Shown here: positions 43,514 to 51,956 of the stretch, in pieces
How the letters are laid out: every line of letters starts with the position of its first letter
Position numbering within the stretch: position 1 is the first letter of the stretch
Made by a program: the position numbers and the translations under genes
Assembly: GCF_039822625.1 (NCBI RefSeq)
Contig: NZ_JBDLLG010000006.1
Span: 62,001 to 126,000, forward strand
DNA from: Marinimicrobium locisalis
GTDB taxonomy: Bacteria; Pseudomonadota; Gammaproteobacteria; Pseudomonadales; Cellvibrionaceae
Length of the DNA stretch: 64,000 bases
Direction of reading: 5' to 3'
Notes under the pieces: generated by a model
Database searches by the model: none
What the model saw: only the letters and a program-made list of their open reading frames with translations
Told to the model about the DNA's origin: nothing

Positions 43514-43546
43514 AAAAAAAGCCCGAAGATGAAAACACCTTCGGGC
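43514..43546 (-). terminator. Intrinsic terminator in the leader of the cytochrome c-nirK operon
   Basis: On the minus strand GCCCGAAG pairs with CTTCGGGC across ten bases and is followed by seven T. It lies 79 bases upstream of the cytochrome c ATG with no clear gene ahead of it, so it may be an attenuator or the end of a small RNA. Confidence 0.7.
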
Positions 43547-43719
43547 CTGCTCATTGGGGATTCGGCATCGGCGTGAACAACAGCGCTACTCCATGGCTTA
43601 CCATCGGGATAGGCATACTCTCTGGCACAATTGTTCATACGCATCTCAATCTGTTACAGGGAGATCCGACGCTGTTACGATCTCACCCACAACTCGATAT
43701 AAACAGAAATTCTCGTGCC

Positions 43720-43745
43720 GGAGTATTCCCCCGAATGAATACTCC
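43720..43745. promoter_or_regulatory. Perfect dyad GGAGTATTC-N8-GAATACTCC
   Basis: Nine-base arms are separated by eight bases in the nirK/P450 gap. A related AGTATTCCCC occurs again near 43816. It is a candidate operator for an unidentified regulator. The pattern fits none of FNR, NarL, NsrR or CRP. Confidence 0.5.
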
Positions 43746-44040
43746 CCATAAGCCGTTTCAGCTACCTACTTTTAGACTGTGAAAAGAGGCTCGGAAGCCC
43801 TCTACTCACGAAGAAGTATTCCCCAAACTCTTAGGCGGTAGTCCCGTGGAAGCGCTTGTGTCCGGCGTTGTAACATGAGCCCCGGCAATCGTTGCCGAAT
43901 TAGCCCTTCCCGCTAAACCTGCAAAACCAACAGCACAAAATAACAACGTCATCGCCGGCTTCGCTTCGGCCTCCCCCAAGCGGAGCGGCGCTGGGCGCAC
44001 GCGCACGTTGTTTTTGGGAGTTGTTTTTGGGAGACGAGTA

Positions 44041-45201
44041 ATGACCGATGTAAAAAGTGAGCACGACTGGGACCCCAGATCCGAGGAGGTTCTAGAGCAC
44101 CCCCTCGCCGCATTCGACCAAATGCGGAACCAGTGCCCGGTTGCCCATAGTCAATATATGGGCTGGTCAGTGTTCCGCCATGAAGATGTACTTAAGGTGG
44201 TGGAGGATCATGAAACCTTCAGCAATCAGGCCTCCAAGCACCGGTCCGTTCCCAACGGGCTGGACATGCCCGAGCACACCCCCTACAGAAAGCTGATCGA
44301 GCCGTTCTTTTCTCGGGCCCGCATGGCTTGGTTCGAGCCTCTGTGCCGGGAAGTCTCCGCCGAGCTGGTCGGTAAGGCTCTCAACCGTCGGGAAGTGGAT
44401 ATTATTCCGGAACTGGCCGAGAACTTTGCGCTGAAAATTCAGTGCGCTTTTCTCGGCTGGCCCGACAGCCTGCAGGAGCCCCTTCGCCAGTGGGCCCATG
44501 AAAACCACGAGGCTACTCTGGCGGGCGACCGCGAAGCCATGGGCGAAATTGCCCAGCGCTTCAGCCGTTACATTCACGAACTGTTGGAAAACCGCCGCGA
44601 ACAGGGCGAGGGGGCACCGAACGATGTGACCACGGAGATAATGAACAGCCGCATCAACGGCGAACCCATTTCCGAGGAGGATATTGTCAGTATTCTCAGA
44701 AACTGGACCGTGGGCGAAGTCGGCACCATCGCCGCTTCCATCGGGTTGCTAATGAAGTACCTGGCAGAGCAACCGGAGCTACAGGAGACATTGCGCCGGG
44801 AGCCCGACCACATTCCCGAAGCGGTGGATGAAATTTTGCGCATTCACGGCCCCCTCCTCACCAACCGCCGCCGAGCCACCCGAGCGGTCACTTTGGGCGA
44901 GCGTGCCATCGGCTGCGAGGAGCGAGTCACCGTCAACTGGGTATCGGCCAACCGGGATGAGGCAGTCTTCCCCGAGCCCGACCGCTTCCGGTGGGGACGG
45001 GATCAAAGCCAAAACCTGCTGTATGGCGCCGGGCTGCACGTCTGCCCCGGAGCGCCGCTGGCGCGGCTGGAGCTTAGAGTGTTTATTGAAGAGTTACTGG
45101 CCGCGACCGGCGGGTTCACACCCACACCCGGCAGGTCCCCGGTCGGTGCCCACTACCCTGCCAGCGGGTATCAACATTTATGGTTGGACTTTCGAGCCTA
45201 G
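44041..45201 (+). CDS. Cytochrome P450
   Basis: The soluble bacterial P450 has 386 residues. The heme loop is YGAGLHVCPGAPLAR with the thiolate Cys, and the K-helix ExxR is EILR. In the I helix the usual A-G-x-(D/E)-T-T is replaced by NWTVGEVGTIAAS, so the proton-delivery pair is atypical. The ATG has GGAG upstream. No ferredoxin or reductase gene is beside it. The substrate is unknown; the nirK neighbourhood does not show that it acts on nitrogen oxides. Confidence 0.85.
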   Translation: MTDVKSEHDWDPRSEEVLEHPLAAFDQMRNQCPVAHSQYMGWSVFRHEDVLKVVEDHETFSNQASKHRSVPNGLDMPEHTPYRKLIEPFFSRARMAWFEPLCREVSAELVGKALNRREVDIIPELAENFALKIQCAFLGWPDSLQEPLRQWAHENHEATLAGDREAMGEIAQRFSRYIHELLENRREQGEGAPNDVTTEIMNSRINGEPISEEDIVSILRNWTVGEVGTIAASIGLLMKYLAEQPELQETLRREPDHIPEAVDEILRIHGPLLTNRRRATRAVTLGERAIGCEERVTVNWVSANRDEAVFPEPDRFRWGRDQSQNLLYGAGLHVCPGAPLARLELRVFIEELLAATGGFTPTPGRSPVGAHYPASGYQHLWLDFRA

Positions 45202-45278
45202 CGTTCGCGCGCCTTGCCCAGAGCGCTTGTGTGACGGTACGGAGTTATCCGCGCGGCCCCGCAAGCGCAAGTGCCCTG

Positions 45279-45809
45279 TCACGCCGGGACGGGGCCTTCG
45301 TTGGCCGGGCTTTTCTTCAAATGCGTGTGTAGGGCCGTCAGGGCATCCATGGCGGTAATCACACCGTTAATTTTTCCACTCTCGGTCACAAATACCCGGT
45401 GAATGTGGTGCTTTATTAAGGTCGCCACCACTTGTTCGAGGGGGGCGGCGTGGTCCACGGTTATGACCTCGGGGACCATAATCTGATGAACGGTGCAGTT
45501 ACGATCGGCGGCTTTCACCCAGGCCCGCAAGTCGTTTTCACTGATCTCCTGCCCACAACTGTCCCGGTAGAGATTGCGCAGGGCATCGCCGCGACCTTCG
45601 TCATCCATGGCGTTAAAGTGACAAACGTCACTGACACTCACCACTCCCACCAATTCGTGGTCCGAGGCGATCACCGGCGCGGCGGAAATTTGCCGGCGGA
45701 TAAAAAACTCGGCCAGTCGGTGAATCGTCCATCCCTCATACACCGTCAGTAAGTTTCCATGCATTATGTCTTTGGCGCACAGGCGGTTTAGGGTATCGGT
45801 GTAAGACAT
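45279..45809 (-). CDS. CBS-domain pair protein
   Basis: The 176-residue protein consists of two CBS motifs that together form one adenosyl-ligand module. The first is DIMHGNLLTVYEGWTIHRLAEFF with APVIASDHELVGVVSVSDV. The second is QIMVPEVITVDHAAPLEQVVATLIKHHIHRVFVTE with INGVITAMDAL. There is no other domain, so it is probably an energy or nucleotide sensor acting on a partner. The ATG is preceded by GGGAGAG. It is convergent with the P450 gene. Confidence 0.88.
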   Translation of the reverse strand: MSYTDTLNRLCAKDIMHGNLLTVYEGWTIHRLAEFFIRRQISAAPVIASDHELVGVVSVSDVCHFNAMDDEGRGDALRNLYRDSCGQEISENDLRAWVKAADRNCTVHQIMVPEVITVDHAAPLEQVVATLIKHHIHRVFVTESGKINGVITAMDALTALHTHLKKSPANEGPVPA

Positions 45810-46155
45810 GAGGCTCTCCCATCATTTTAAGCAGTGTTATTCCCAGCCGGGAAAGGAAAAGCATACTGCAAGGATAGGGCCAACCATAAGGCGCCGCTAG
45901 CCGGTATTGCACCAACACAGAGCCCATGGGCGCGCACCACCGCAGGGCGAGCGAGGGTCGCCACCGCTTTTTACGCCCTTTACCGGTGCAGTACTCTGGG
46001 ACGAAAACACAAGGCCCGAGCCCATCGCCGTCTATATCACCGGCGGTGGCGTTGGCCGCCCCGTAGAACCGGCCGATATGGTGAGGGCCAACTGCTCTTG
46101 GGCAGCCGAGGGCGAAGGCACGGCGTGACAGGGGTCCTGGACGCAGTAAAACCGG
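45810..46155. other. Intergenic gap without supported gene
   Basis: This gap of 346 bases lies between the CBS gene and the 73-residue membrane protein. A 73-codon TTG frame on + (45907-46128) has no ribosome site and no recognisable domain. I see no clear terminator or operator. Confidence 0.4.
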
Positions 46156-46377
46156 TCAGTCGACCGCACGGCCCAGCTGTTTTAGAGCGGTCAGGCGTAG
46201 CACATAACCCAATTTGAAGAAAGCGGGGAAGACAATCAGAGCGATATGGGACGCCACCTGGGTAGCCAGACCAAGCGAGTGAGAAAAGACATACGCCAGC
46301 GACAGGGCTCCGAGCGAGAGCAGGAAGCTAGCCAACATGCCGGCATGGGCAACGTGAAGCAGTTTAAGCGGGTTCAT
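46156..46377 (-). CDS. Small two-helix membrane protein, likely NO-regulated
   Basis: The 73-residue protein has two predicted membrane helices, about 12-33 and 39-61, and several histidines (LLHVAHAG, FSHS, ASHIA). The short C-terminal tail is basic. I do not recognise the family. The ATG follows GGGGAGG closely. Its promoter is overlapped by a strong NsrR-type dyad, so expression is probably released by nitric oxide; a role in NO response or signalling is inferred. Confidence 0.75.
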   Translation of the reverse strand: MNPLKLLHVAHAGMLASFLLSLGALSLAYVFSHSLGLATQVASHIALIVFPAFFKLGYVLRLTALKQLGRAVD

Positions 46378-46400
46378 ATTGGACCTCCCCGGACTTTGCT

Positions 46401-46441
46401 TTTAATAAGATTCATTTTACTTGCATCTTATTAAACGTACA
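46401..46441 (-). promoter_or_regulatory. NsrR-type operator over the promoter of the small membrane protein
   Basis: An 11-base perfect dyad (TTTAATAAGAT/ATCTTATTAAA, 46401-46435) contains a 23-base NsrR-like core at 46407-46429. The core agrees with the consensus at 19 of 23 positions by hand. On the minus strand the likely -10 TAAAAT (46414-46419) lies inside the core. A -35-like TTGTAC stands 17 bases before it. Repression by promoter occlusion is the natural reading. Confidence 0.7.
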
Positions 46442-46627
46442 AGCTTTTGAGGGCCGAAAAACGCGACTTCGATATGCGTTCACGCTATAGGTTATGCGAA
46501 TTCGTGATTTAACGAGGCTCTTTCATTCCGATAAGATAACCCCACTTTACAAGCACAGGGTTGCAAAGCAGCAACGTCACCCGCATCTCAACGCTTCAAT
46601 CCGTAAATCCGCTAAGGAGGTAAGCTT

Positions 46628-47287
46628 ATGGCCCTGCGAATCGGCAGTACCGCACCGGACTTTACCGCGCAGACCACCGAAGGCCAGATCAAATTTCATG
46701 ACTGGATTGGTGACTCGTGGGCAATTCTGTTTTCCCACCCCAAAGATTTCACTCCGGTGTGCACCACTGAGCTGGGCTACATGGCCAAGCTGAAACCGGA
46801 GTTTGACAAGCGCAACACCAAGATTATCGGCCTATCGGTAGACCCGGTGGAGAACCACTCTGAGTGGGGCAAGGATATCGAAGAGACCCAGGGAACGGCG
46901 CCGAATTACCCGATGATTGGCGATACCGACCTGAACGTGGCCAAGCTGTACGACATGCTGCCGGCGGACGAAGACGGCAGTGCCGAAGGTCGCACCCCGG
47001 CTGATAACGCCACAGTGCGCGCGGTGTTTATCATCGGGCCGGACAAAAAGATCAAAGCCCAGTTGATCTACCCCATGACCAGCGGCCGGAACTTCAATGA
47101 AATCCTGCGCTTGCTGGACTCCATGCAATTGACCGGCAAGCACACGGTTGCTACGCCTGTGAACTGGGAGCCGGGTGATGACATCATCATTCCACCCTCG
47201 GTGAGCGACGAAGAGGCCAAAAAGAAATTCCCCGAAGGCTGGAAGACCCTCAAGTCCTACTTGCGGGTGGCCAAACAGCCGAAATAA
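46628..47287 (+). CDS. 1-Cys peroxiredoxin, Prx6 type
   Basis: This thiol peroxidase of 219 residues reduces hydrogen peroxide, organic peroxides and possibly peroxynitrite. The peroxidatic cysteine is C45 in HPKDFTPVCTTELG, with the Prx6 features SVDPVENHSEWGKDIEE and a long C-terminal extension (VATPVNWEPGDDIIIPPSVSDEEA). TAAGGAGGT precedes the ATG. It faces away from the NO-regulated small gene and has no operon partner. Confidence 0.95.
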   Translation: MALRIGSTAPDFTAQTTEGQIKFHDWIGDSWAILFSHPKDFTPVCTTELGYMAKLKPEFDKRNTKIIGLSVDPVENHSEWGKDIEETQGTAPNYPMIGDTDLNVAKLYDMLPADEDGSAEGRTPADNATVRAVFIIGPDKKIKAQLIYPMTSGRNFNEILRLLDSMQLTGKHTVATPVNWEPGDDIIIPPSVSDEEAKKKFPEGWKTLKSYLRVAKQPK

Positions 47288-47418
47288 GCGCTGGGCCAAG
47301 TGTCCCAGCACCGGCGGGTTAGTTATACCTGTGGCTAATTCTGACACTCTCAGGGTTAGCCGCATGGCCGACTAACGGACCGCGCCGGTTTTTTAGGGCC
47401 TGGCAACCCCGCCAGCGC

Positions 47419-49428
47419 TCAATCGTCCCAGACCACTTCCCTCTCGCCCAACAGCCGATTAAACACTCGTATCAACTGCCCCACTTCCACCGGCTTGGTC
47501 AGGTATTCCGCAAAGCCGGCACGGTAGCCCCGGTCGATATCACTGGCCAACGCATTGGCGGAGAGTGCCACTACGGGAATGTCGCGGGTCACCGGGTCGC
47601 GCTTGAGCACCTTCAATACTTCAAACCCGTCCATGTCCGGGAGGTTGATATCGAGCAGAATCAAGTCTGGCACTTCGGTGCGGGCCTGGTAGATGCCCAC
47701 CAGGGGTTCGGCCACCGTGTGCAGCTTCACGGGCCGGAAGCGCTCGACAATCTTGGTCAGCAAGCGGGCGTTGGCCGGGTTGTCTTCAATGTAAAGCACA
47801 TTGGGGCTCCCTTCCACCGCGAGGTCCCCGGCATCGTCATCCGCCAGGTCAGTTGAGCGTTCGGGGGCGGAAGACTCTTCCACGGGCAGCTCGAACCAGA
47901 AGCGGCTGCCTTCCCCTTCTACACTGGTGAAATCCAGTTGCCCCCCCATCATCTCAATCAGACGGCGGGTGATCACCAACCCGACGCCACTGCCCTCCGC
48001 GTTGGAAGATTGCTCGTGCAAACGACAAAACGGCTCGAACACCTGGTCCTGTTGGCTGAAAGGGATGCCCACACCCGAGTCCGCCACACTCATGCACAGC
48101 CCGTTGCGCTCCGAAATATGGAACGACAGATCCACCGAGCCCCCGGCTCGATTGTATTTAATGGCGTTGCTTATTAAGTTTAGGAACACTTGTTTCAGCC
48201 GGGTATAGTCGGCGGACACCGCTACATGTTCCAGCCCGTCCATATGACACCGCAGACTTACCCGATGGTCATCCGCGAGCGGGGACATCAGCCGGAGGCA
48301 CTCGCTCACAATACGAGAGGGCACCACCACCTCGAGCGACAGAGCCATGTGGCCGGCTTCAATTTTTGCCAGATCCAACACCTCATTGATTAACTGCAAC
48401 AGGTGCTTGCCGGCCCGGTGTATCTCGCCCACATTATCGCGGCTGCCTTCGCTGATATGGGTGTCGTAGTTCAATAGCTGGGAGTACCCCAGAATGGCGT
48501 TGAGCGGTGTACGCAATTCGTGGCTCATGCTGGACAAAAACTCGGACTTGGCCTGGTTGGCTTTCTCCGCCGCCGTTTTCGCCTCCATCAACGCAATCTG
48601 GGTGTTCTTAAGCTCCGTGGTGTCCATATTGCTGCCGGAAATCCGCACCGCACGGCCGCTCTCATCGTAGGTGGCTTCCGCGCGGGCCCGAATCCAGCGC
48701 TGGGAGCCGTCCTTCGCGGTTACCTGGTACTCCACATCAAAAGGCACCCGGTGGAGAATATGACGACGTAGCGCCTGATCGAAACGCTGAATGTCGCGGT
48801 CGGACATGCGCGCTTTCCAGTCCTCCAGGTGATAGAGATTAAACTCACGCACCTCTTCAGGGGTAAACCCCAACTGCTCCCAGCAGATGTCGGTAAAGTT
48901 GATCTCATCCGTGTTCAGGTCCCATTCCCAGACGCCGTCCCGGGTGCCGGCGATCATCCGGGAATGGCGCGCCTCACTGGCACGCAAAGCCTCTTCGGTA
49001 CGTTTGAGCTGGGAAATATCGTAATTGACGCCGGCCACGTGCTGGGTCCACCCGGACTCATCGCGATAGCCCTGGCCGTTAACCCGGACCCAGATATACT
49101 CGCCCCGCTTGCTGCGCAGCCGATAACAGTAATCCAGGGGGGAACCTTCTTTGATGGTGTTTTCAATAGCCTCCCGAAAACCTTGGCGGTCCTCGGGATG
49201 AATATAATCCAGCAGGATTTCGGGCTCGGTCATACTCTGAGTGTCCAGCTCATTGTAGCCCAGCTCACGCCAGAATGCCCCGTACCACCGCATGCGGTTG
49301 GTAGTCAGATTCCAGTCCCAAAATCCGTGGTTGCTACCCAACATGCTGCGCTGGTAGCTGGCCATCTCTTCGCCGAGAATGGCGTTGTCGACATCACAGG
49401 ACTCGGGATTCCATATTACATCCAACAT
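47419..49428 (-). CDS. PAS-PAS hybrid sensor histidine kinase
   Basis: The 669-residue cytosolic protein has no membrane helix. Two PAS/PAC units of the PAS_3 type span about 25-150 (HGFWDWNLTTNRMRWYG) and 150-275 (DGVWEWDLNTDEINFTD). Next are HisKA with SHELRTPLNAILGYSQLL near residue 305, a HATPase with NLISNAIKYNRAGG and DSGVGIPF, and a C-terminal receiver domain with the Asp in LILLDINLPDMDG. Signal and output are unknown, and no partner regulator lies beside it. Confidence 0.93.
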   Translation of the reverse strand: MLDVIWNPESCDVDNAILGEEMASYQRSMLGSNHGFWDWNLTTNRMRWYGAFWRELGYNELDTQSMTEPEILLDYIHPEDRQGFREAIENTIKEGSPLDYCYRLRSKRGEYIWVRVNGQGYRDESGWTQHVAGVNYDISQLKRTEEALRASEARHSRMIAGTRDGVWEWDLNTDEINFTDICWEQLGFTPEEVREFNLYHLEDWKARMSDRDIQRFDQALRRHILHRVPFDVEYQVTAKDGSQRWIRARAEATYDESGRAVRISGSNMDTTELKNTQIALMEAKTAAEKANQAKSEFLSSMSHELRTPLNAILGYSQLLNYDTHISEGSRDNVGEIHRAGKHLLQLINEVLDLAKIEAGHMALSLEVVVPSRIVSECLRLMSPLADDHRVSLRCHMDGLEHVAVSADYTRLKQVFLNLISNAIKYNRAGGSVDLSFHISERNGLCMSVADSGVGIPFSQQDQVFEPFCRLHEQSSNAEGSGVGLVITRRLIEMMGGQLDFTSVEGEGSRFWFELPVEESSAPERSTDLADDDAGDLAVEGSPNVLYIEDNPANARLLTKIVERFRPVKLHTVAEPLVGIYQARTEVPDLILLDINLPDMDGFEVLKVLKRDPVTRDIPVVALSANALASDIDRGYRAGFAEYLTKPVEVGQLIRVFNRLLGEREVVWDD

Positions 49429-49520
49429 GATCTGTCCTTATCACCATCGGTGCTCGGTTTTGGAAGGAAACTGTGATTCTGCCTGATTTAACCGCCACAC
49501 GCACGAACCAAGTGCCGAGC

Positions 49521-49536
49521 TGTGACCGTCTTCACA
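49521..49536. promoter_or_regulatory. Perfect CRP/Vfr-type site
   Basis: TGTGA-CCGTCT-TCACA is a perfect CRP half-site pair. It lies in the 370-base gap between the hybrid kinase start and the unrecognised gene at 49799. A second, slightly weaker CRP-type dyad precedes the gene at 51957. The rest of the gap shows no gene. Confidence 0.65.
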
Positions 49537-49798
49537 GTCATAGGCTCTCCCACGCTCGCCGCTTTCACGCTCCTGGTCCCGGCAAAGTCAAAAACCGTGA
49601 ACCTATTCTCATTTTCCCCGACCGCCCCAGCCAACTTCGGGCAGATAAACCCAACGCCTTGCATCTAACGCCTTCCGGCCGATACACTTTATCGTTAGGT
49701 GCCGGGCTTATTACCGCCAAAGGGTACCCGTACGGATCACTCCAAGTGGTTTAAAGGCACAGTCTTTGCCCCTTTATTCAACTAAGCAAGGAAAGAGC

Positions 49799-50980
49799 AT
49801 GAGTCAATATCAAGTGATTTATACCGTCAACGGACAGCCGGTTGATGTGTCCGAAGTCCCCCCGCAAGGCATTGTTGAACGACTCCACCTGGACGGTGAG
49901 AGGCTAGTCTATGGAGAAGACGTCCGAGACAATCAGTTGCACGCCATCACCTGCCAGGGCCCCGTTGACGGCCTTGAGGACGCCGCGCGAGAAGCCATTA
50001 CCAACGCCGTCAATAATGACGCCCCGCTTGAGCTCTCGGACGGTGTGCGGGTCAATGTGTTCTTTGACCCCATGGAGTTCAACCTGCAATTTGACATGCA
50101 GGAGGGCAATACACTGATGGCAAAAGCCCAGTTCATCGCTTTCGAAGGGCCGGCGAAAAACCTTGCCATTCAGCCGGAGGAGCACGGGCCCTACGTCGTG
50201 GAAGAAGTGAGCGAAGAGCCGGTCATGCGCGTCTACCGGCGCGCCATCTACAACTCCGCCAGGGAACTGGTCTGTTTTGAGCATCCCTTGTTTACCCTGG
50301 ACCCACAAATCGGCCTACTCAGTGAGTGCGGTGCCTTTGCCGAACTCACGCCAGCGGGGGAACAAGAAATGGTTCAGGCCATGGACGAGTGGGACCGTGA
50401 AGCACTGTCCAGGTGCGCACTTTATTTTTTGCCCGCCTTCAGCGAGGAGCACCTGGAAAACGCCCTGCCCTATCTGCAGTCTGAGCAGCAAGCGCTACTG
50501 AGCCAGGAAGGGCAACCCATTGCCCCCGAGACCATTCAGTCCCACGAAGCTTTTTTTGTCATTGGCGTCAACTCAGATGACACCCCCAGAATGGTTCAGA
50601 ACTTTAGCCAACAGGCCCTGGCAGAGACGGATATTTACCAGGTTCCGGTTGAAATGCACTGGCATGTGTTTCACGCTTACCTGAAACAGCTTCATGAGAC
50701 CCTAACGCCCATCGCCATGGGTGATGAGGTGACCCACTATGTTCGGGTTCACTCGGAAGGCCTGAGCGAGGCCCTTGACGGCGTGGAGATGGAAGAAGGT
50801 GACCGGCGGATTCACACCAGTGTTTTCCACCTCAGTGGCAGCCTGGTCCTCCATGAGTGCTGGGTGGTAAACGACGAGGGCGAACCCAAAAAACGCTATT
50901 TAATGCACTCCCCGGTGGACTTCGGGCTGATTGATGGCGACTTGGGTGAGCTTGATAGCGACGTTCAGCCAGAGCACTAG
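49799..50980 (+). CDS. Unrecognised 393-residue protein of the accessory block
   Basis: This acidic soluble protein has no signal peptide or membrane helix and no domain I recognise. It begins MSQYQVIYTVNGQPVDVSEV. Pieces that recur as likely strand-rich core are VNVFFDPMEFNLQFDMQEG and SVFHLSGSLVLHECWVVNDEG. GGAAAGAG precedes the ATG. Its stop is directly followed by the next ATG, so the two genes are one operon behind a CRP-type site. It may be a structural or effector component of the accessory locus; this is inference from position. Confidence 0.6.
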   Translation: MSQYQVIYTVNGQPVDVSEVPPQGIVERLHLDGERLVYGEDVRDNQLHAITCQGPVDGLEDAAREAITNAVNNDAPLELSDGVRVNVFFDPMEFNLQFDMQEGNTLMAKAQFIAFEGPAKNLAIQPEEHGPYVVEEVSEEPVMRVYRRAIYNSARELVCFEHPLFTLDPQIGLLSECGAFAELTPAGEQEMVQAMDEWDREALSRCALYFLPAFSEEHLENALPYLQSEQQALLSQEGQPIAPETIQSHEAFFVIGVNSDDTPRMVQNFSQQALAETDIYQVPVEMHWHVFHAYLKQLHETLTPIAMGDEVTHYVRVHSEGLSEALDGVEMEEGDRRIHTSVFHLSGSLVLHECWVVNDEGEPKKRYLMHSPVDFGLIDGDLGELDSDVQPEH

Positions 50981-51745
50981 ATGAACCCGCTTAAATGGTT
51001 AACCCGCCGAGGGAGTGTCGCCACGACCCACCGGGCCGTGGCGACCCCCGACGGCTTTCCCCGGCTTGAGCAGAGCGAGCGCTTTGATATCGACTTGGTC
51101 AACGGCCGTTTGGGTTTTACCAACCCGGCCAGCAACCTGTCGGACCGGGACTACTGGAAGGGCTTTGCCTGGGACCGCCGCCCGTTTGTGAACGCCCGCT
51201 CCGGCGCGGAGTTTTCAGAAAACCCGGATACCGGCCGGTACAGCTGCCCCGTGTATGAAACCGGTTGGGGGCTCCCGGTAGGCGCGGCCCCCGCACAGCG
51301 CCAAGCGGTGCTTAAGCTCAGCCTCTTTCTGGACCGGCCCAGCCGGACGGAGCGAGACACCTACCCCGACCTGACCGAGGAGGCGCGGCTCAAGGCCTGG
51401 CTCGATGAGTGCTATGTAAGCCGGAAGCAGTCGTTCGACCGGTTCGACATGGAGATGCTTCCCGACGGTACTCTGGCCATTGGCGAGCGGCCCACCGAAC
51501 AACGGCTTTCCCGGCAGGAAGCCGTGCCATTGCATAAACTCGAGCAGCCGGTATGCGGGCGCCCGGTGTTCCGAGTATTTATGAACCCCGGCATTATCGA
51601 GTTCAACCTGGCGCGCAACCCAATGGAAGTGGTTCAGCTCCGTTTTCAGCTTTTGCCCCAAGGGCCGGACAGGCTCGAAGAGGCGCTACAGGAAACCACC
51701 CTTCGCTTTGCCAGCGATATTGTTTCCTCTGTAACCCTCGAATAA
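50981..51745 (+). CDS. Unrecognised 254-residue protein, distantly like the duplicated immunity-type genes
   Basis: This soluble protein has no known domain. The C-terminal part (VFMNPGIIEFNLARNP, LEEALQETTLRFASDIVSSVTLE) resembles the ends of the proteins at 53256 and 54345 (LKEACHNLIQEIMGTVTLDLS) in order and spacing. All three start with a short basic segment before a beta-rich middle. If real, it is the immunity-like partner of the gene at 49799, as 53256 is of 51957. Confidence 0.55.
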   Translation: MNPLKWLTRRGSVATTHRAVATPDGFPRLEQSERFDIDLVNGRLGFTNPASNLSDRDYWKGFAWDRRPFVNARSGAEFSENPDTGRYSCPVYETGWGLPVGAAPAQRQAVLKLSLFLDRPSRTERDTYPDLTEEARLKAWLDECYVSRKQSFDRFDMEMLPDGTLAIGERPTEQRLSRQEAVPLHKLEQPVCGRPVFRVFMNPGIIEFNLARNPMEVVQLRFQLLPQGPDRLEEALQETTLRFASDIVSSVTLE

Positions 51746-51787
51746 GCTCCCCGGCCTCGCCCGCAAAAGCGCACAGCCCACCAAAAC

Positions 51788-51803
51788 TGTGAACAGGTAC
51801 ACA
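51788..51803. promoter_or_regulatory. CRP-type dyad upstream of the toxin-like gene
   Basis: TGTGA-ACAGGT-ACACA has one mismatch to a full CRP site and lies within longer arms AAACTGTG/CACAGTTT. It is about 160 bases before the ATG at 51957. The parallel with the site at 49521 suggests common control of both operons. Confidence 0.5.
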
Positions 51804-51956
51804 GTTTGCAGCCAACTTTCACAAAAATTAGCGAACTCCCTTCTACCTCTTGAAAAATGGTCAGACCAGCCGATACACTGCCCTCATCGGTACTAAGTGC
51901 CAATCAAGGCCATCGAGCGTACCAAAGACCCAACCAAGGTTAGAGGGAACCTATCT

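Larger units (their letters stand above)
43436..44040. other. Regulatory gap upstream of the nirK cluster and P450
   Basis: This 605-base gap has no convincing gene; short frames in it lack ribosome sites. It holds a leftward terminator (43514-43546) and a perfect dyad (43720-43745). Between them are about 170 bases that could form a leftward leader or small RNA running toward the cytochrome c gene. The P450 promoter must lie at its right end. Confidence 0.4.

Noticed and set aside
43806..44006. A 66-codon minus-strand frame upstream of the P450 gene
   Set aside because: It has no ribosome site, low-complexity Ala/Thr/Pro composition, and covers the probable P450 promoter.
45907..46128. A 73-codon frame as a gene
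   Set aside because: It has a TTG start without a ribosome binding site, no domain, and is not matched by any regulatory signal.
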